A program made the position numbers and the translations under genes. A stretch of DNA of 64,000 nt from Verrucomicrobiales bacterium (GTDB lineage: Bacteria; Verrucomicrobiota; Verrucomicrobiia; Verrucomicrobiales; SLCJ01), in assembly GCA_024636835.1 (NCBI GenBank), contig JAGXGH010000047.1:1-64000 (forward strand), written 5' to 3'. Each line of letters opens with the position of its first letter. The stretch's first letter is position 1. The notes under the pieces were generated by a model. That model was not told the origin of the DNA and made no database searches. It saw nothing but the letters and a program-made list of their open reading frames with translations. This document shows, one piece after another, positions 62,144 through 64,000 of this stretch.

Positions 62144-63135
62144 ATAATTACTGGTATATCGCCTGCCGCTCAGGGCAGCTGAAAAGCAAACCACTGGCGC
62201 GAACCATCCTCGATGAGGCATTGGTCGTTTTTCGTTCGAGCGATGGCAACGCCGCAGCGCTCATCGACCGATGCGCGCACCGCAATATGGCGCTTTCACG
62301 CGGCAAAGTGGATGGCTGTGGCTTGCGTTGTTCCTATCATGGATGGCTGTGGGATGGCGATGGGAAATGCGTCGATATTCCGGCATCGTGTCAGGGGTGT
62401 GAGACCTACGCGAAGCTCAAAGTGCGTGCCTATCCGGTGATTGAGAAGCAGGGTTTTGTTTGGGTTTGGATGGGTGCTGGTGAAGCGAAAGGTGAGCCGA
62501 TAGACTTCCCGAACTTCGATGAACCAGGATGGCATCATTGGGTGATGGAGCGCGATTTTGAAGGAGCCGCATTTCATTGTGTGGAGAACTTTCTGGATGT
62601 CCCTCACACCGCGCACGTCCATCGCGGATTGTTCCGTGGCGATGAAAGCAAGGAGGTCGAGATTGAAGTCACCTCGGGTCAGGATTGGATCTCCGCGCAG
62701 TTTTTGAATGAAGAGCGGATGGAGAGTTTGATTGGTCGCTTAATGTTTCCGGATGATGGGAAAATTATTCATACGGACCGCTTTCAACTGCCCTATGTGA
62801 CTCGCGTCGACTACCGGATCACTGAGAAGCGGCAGTATATTGTGATGAGTCAGTGCACGCCGGTCTCGGCCGAACGCACACGGGTTTACACCTATATGGC
62901 GTATCGATTCGAGCCGCTCGGGCGCTTGGTGCGCTGGGTGTTTGAACCGCTGTCACACGTGATCTTGAACCAGGATGTGACGATTATTCGCGAGCAAACC
63001 CGCGACATAGCGCGCACGGGTGAAGCGCGGTTTGTATATTGGGAGACGGACGCCATCGCCAAGGGAATCCGCGATCTCTTGGATGGGAAGTCGCTTGCGG
63101 ACAGGCCACCTGAACGGAGGAAGATCAAGGCGTGA
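62140..63135 (+). CDS. Rieske non-haem iron oxygenase
   Basis: A 331-residue alpha-subunit-type oxygenase. The Rieske [2Fe-2S] motif is CAHRNMALSRGKVDGCGLRC with SYHGW (Cys, His, Cys, His ligands), and the mononuclear iron is bound by ENFLDVPHTAHVHRG. It resembles the single-component or KshA/PaO-like oxygenases more than multi-subunit ring hydroxylases. No ferredoxin or reductase gene is adjacent, so the RnfD-like domain upstream may be its electron source; inferred. Coupled by ATGA to the desaturase. Confidence 0.92.
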   Translation: MNNYWYIACRSGQLKSKPLARTILDEALVVFRSSDGNAAALIDRCAHRNMALSRGKVDGCGLRCSYHGWLWDGDGKCVDIPASCQGCETYAKLKVRAYPVIEKQGFVWVWMGAGEAKGEPIDFPNFDEPGWHHWVMERDFEGAAFHCVENFLDVPHTAHVHRGLFRGDESKEVEIEVTSGQDWISAQFLNEERMESLIGRLMFPDDGKIIHTDRFQLPYVTRVDYRITEKRQYIVMSQCTPVSAERTRVYTYMAYRFEPLGRLVRWVFEPLSHVILNQDVTIIREQTRDIARTGEARFVYWETDAIAKGIRDLLDGKSLADRPPERRKIKA

Positions 63136-63707
63136 TGAGTATGGACGAATTGATCGATTCCGCGCGTCTCTCACCGACGGCAGCGTGGAGGCTTCTGGCG
63201 CTTCACGGCTTGGCAGTCGTTGTATGGGTCGTGCAGAAACGCCGCAATGCGGTGGGTGGGCCAATCTCCTTTCCGAAGGCGCTGTGGTTGGTATTTGCGG
63301 TTGTTCTGTGGTTTCTCGTGCCGGTTGCTCTATGGGAACACGATACTTTTTGGTCACTGCTTTTCTTCTCGATGCTTGTTCGCGCTGTGGTGGAAATTCC
63401 ACTCTGCACCGTCGGCAAATGGAAGACCAGCTACGGAATAGCGCACGATTTGATTCATCTTGCTTTGGTGCTTGCTGGTCTGGCGATGGGTGTTCGTCCG
63501 CTACTCTGGCTGGTGTTGACTGGTGTTACTTTAATCGCGGAGATGTTCTTTGTGAGATTGTTCAAAAAGGCCACTGCAGGACCGGAGAACGATGTGTTCT
63601 TCGTCCCTGCTGGGCGCGAGTATCGGAAAATAAATACGATCACTGTTGCCGTGTTGATTCCGACTTTCGGATTGTTCTGTTGGATCACCGGGAGGTCGCT
63701 GGCATGA
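63135..63707 (+). CDS. Small integral membrane protein of the oxidative operon
   Basis: About 190 residues from the ATG at 63135, which overlaps the Rieske gene stop as TGATG (a GTG lies one codon earlier). Five or six hydrophobic helices (LLALHGLAVVVWVVQ, ALWLVFAVVLWFLVPVALW, LIHLALVLAGLAMGVRPLLWLVL, VAVLIPTFGLFCWITG) make it a membrane protein. No family recognised. Its stop overlaps the next start as ATGA. Confidence 0.8.
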   Translation: MSMDELIDSARLSPTAAWRLLALHGLAVVVWVVQKRRNAVGGPISFPKALWLVFAVVLWFLVPVALWEHDTFWSLLFFSMLVRAVVEIPLCTVGKWKTSYGIAHDLIHLALVLAGLAMGVRPLLWLVLTGVTLIAEMFFVRLFKKATAGPENDVFFVPAGREYRKINTITVAVLIPTFGLFCWITGRSLA

Positions 63708-64000
63708 GTGTCACCCGCGCATCATTATCCAGTGAGATTCGGAAGCGTGTGGATCTAACGAACGACCATCGTGAGCAAATGTTCACACTGATGGAGCGTC
63801 ACTACGACGAAGTGAACCGGACGCAGTTCCTCGACGATCTATCTGGAAAAGACGAGGTGATTTTGCTCGTTAACAATGACCAGCATGTGTGTGGATTTAG
63901 CACACTCGCCTGGAATCCTGGTGGATGGTCGGGTGCGGAGGATATTGTGTTTTCCGGCGATACGGTGATCGCTAAGGAGGCTTGGGGATCGCAGGAATTG
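63704..64000 (+). CDS. Start of a GNAT-like protein (cut by the right edge)
   Basis: An open frame from the ATG at 63704 that runs to the end of the window without a stop, 99 codons seen. It opens MSVTRASLSSEIRKRVDL and continues HYDEVNRTQFLDDLSGKDEV, ILLVNNDQHVCGFSTLAW, a pattern like the N-terminus of GNAT-family acetyltransferases. It is coupled to the preceding gene by ATGA, so it belongs to the same operon. Substrate unknown and the 3' end is missing. Confidence 0.7.
   Translation, partial: MSVTRASLSSEIRKRVDLTNDHREQMFTLMERHYDEVNRTQFLDDLSGKDEVILLVNNDQHVCGFSTLAWNPGGWSGAEDIVFSGDTVIAKEAWGSQEL

Noticed and set aside
1-64000. CRISPR arrays, prophage or a complete insertion sequence
   Set aside because: No regularly spaced repeats with unique spacers, no cas, phage structural or transposase genes were recognised.

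Overview
The window looks like part of a chromosome from the Planctomycetes-Verrucomicrobia-Chlamydiae superphylum, most likely Verrucomicrobiota. The reasons are two PEP-CTERM secreted proteins, an exported sulfatase and a TAT-exported Gfo/Idh/MocA oxidoreductase, a bacterial PUR-alpha protein, squalene-cyclase-repeat proteins with TonB-like anchors, and many large secreted proteins of unknown function. This assignment is by gene content only; no rRNA gene is present. The first 19 bases are a Tn5/Nextera mosaic end, so the left edge is an untrimmed sequencing adapter and the first gene is cut there.

Layout. 0-5.5 kb: three secreted proteins of unknown function on the minus strand and one copy of a 125-bp inverted-repeat element. 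5.5-10.6 kb: a complete pyruvate dehydrogenase operon (pdhA-pdhB-pdhC-lpd, minus strand) ending in a clear terminator. 10.7-24.8 kb: housekeeping genes (cdd, mnmG, cdaA with a mini-CdaR-like partner, bioD, a PUR-domain protein, trpS, mutS, a VanZ-like protein, rnc, tRNA-His, a histidinol-phosphatase-like PHP protein, pta). Two perfect parS-type palindromes lie in and beside mnmG, and the gap after mutS has origin-like features, so the replication origin may be close. 24.8-28.3 kb: two tandem paralogous membrane-anchored squalene-cyclase-like proteins. 28.4-37 kb: mscL, trpB, then a manganese uptake operon (binding protein, outer-membrane barrel, ATPase, permease fused to a DtxR-like domain, second permease, MntR) followed by dtd.

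37-46.9 kb is accessory: a transglutaminase-like protein; a run of small same-strand genes separated by attC-like palindromes, which resembles an integron cassette array without an integrase and includes a LanC-like gene with an in-frame TGA; an ASCH protein; a PEP-CTERM protein; the second 125-bp element; a Gfo/Idh oxidoreductase; and a membrane protein. 47-51.4 kb: a DUF1439-like remnant, a BNR-4 protein that may act on polysaccharide, a sulfatase and a PEP-CTERM gene with a frameshifted signal peptide. 51.7-58.3 kb: an EF-hand protein, a TetR-like/UbiB-kinase pair, recJ and a large secreted protein. 58.4 kb to the right edge: a tightly coupled operon of an RnfD-like/FG-GAP/ASPIC-UnbV fusion, a fatty-acid desaturase, a Rieske oxygenase, a small membrane protein and a cut gene that may be a GNAT enzyme. 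It looks like an undescribed oxidative, perhaps lipid-modifying, pathway.

At least two interspersed repeat families run through the window. One (about 140 bp, five copies plus a fragment) often begins at the end of a gene, and in one case supplies the C-terminus of the UbiB kinase. Its core hairpin recurs in a pair of 140-bp direct repeats at 30.4-30.7 kb with a compensatory base-pair change.
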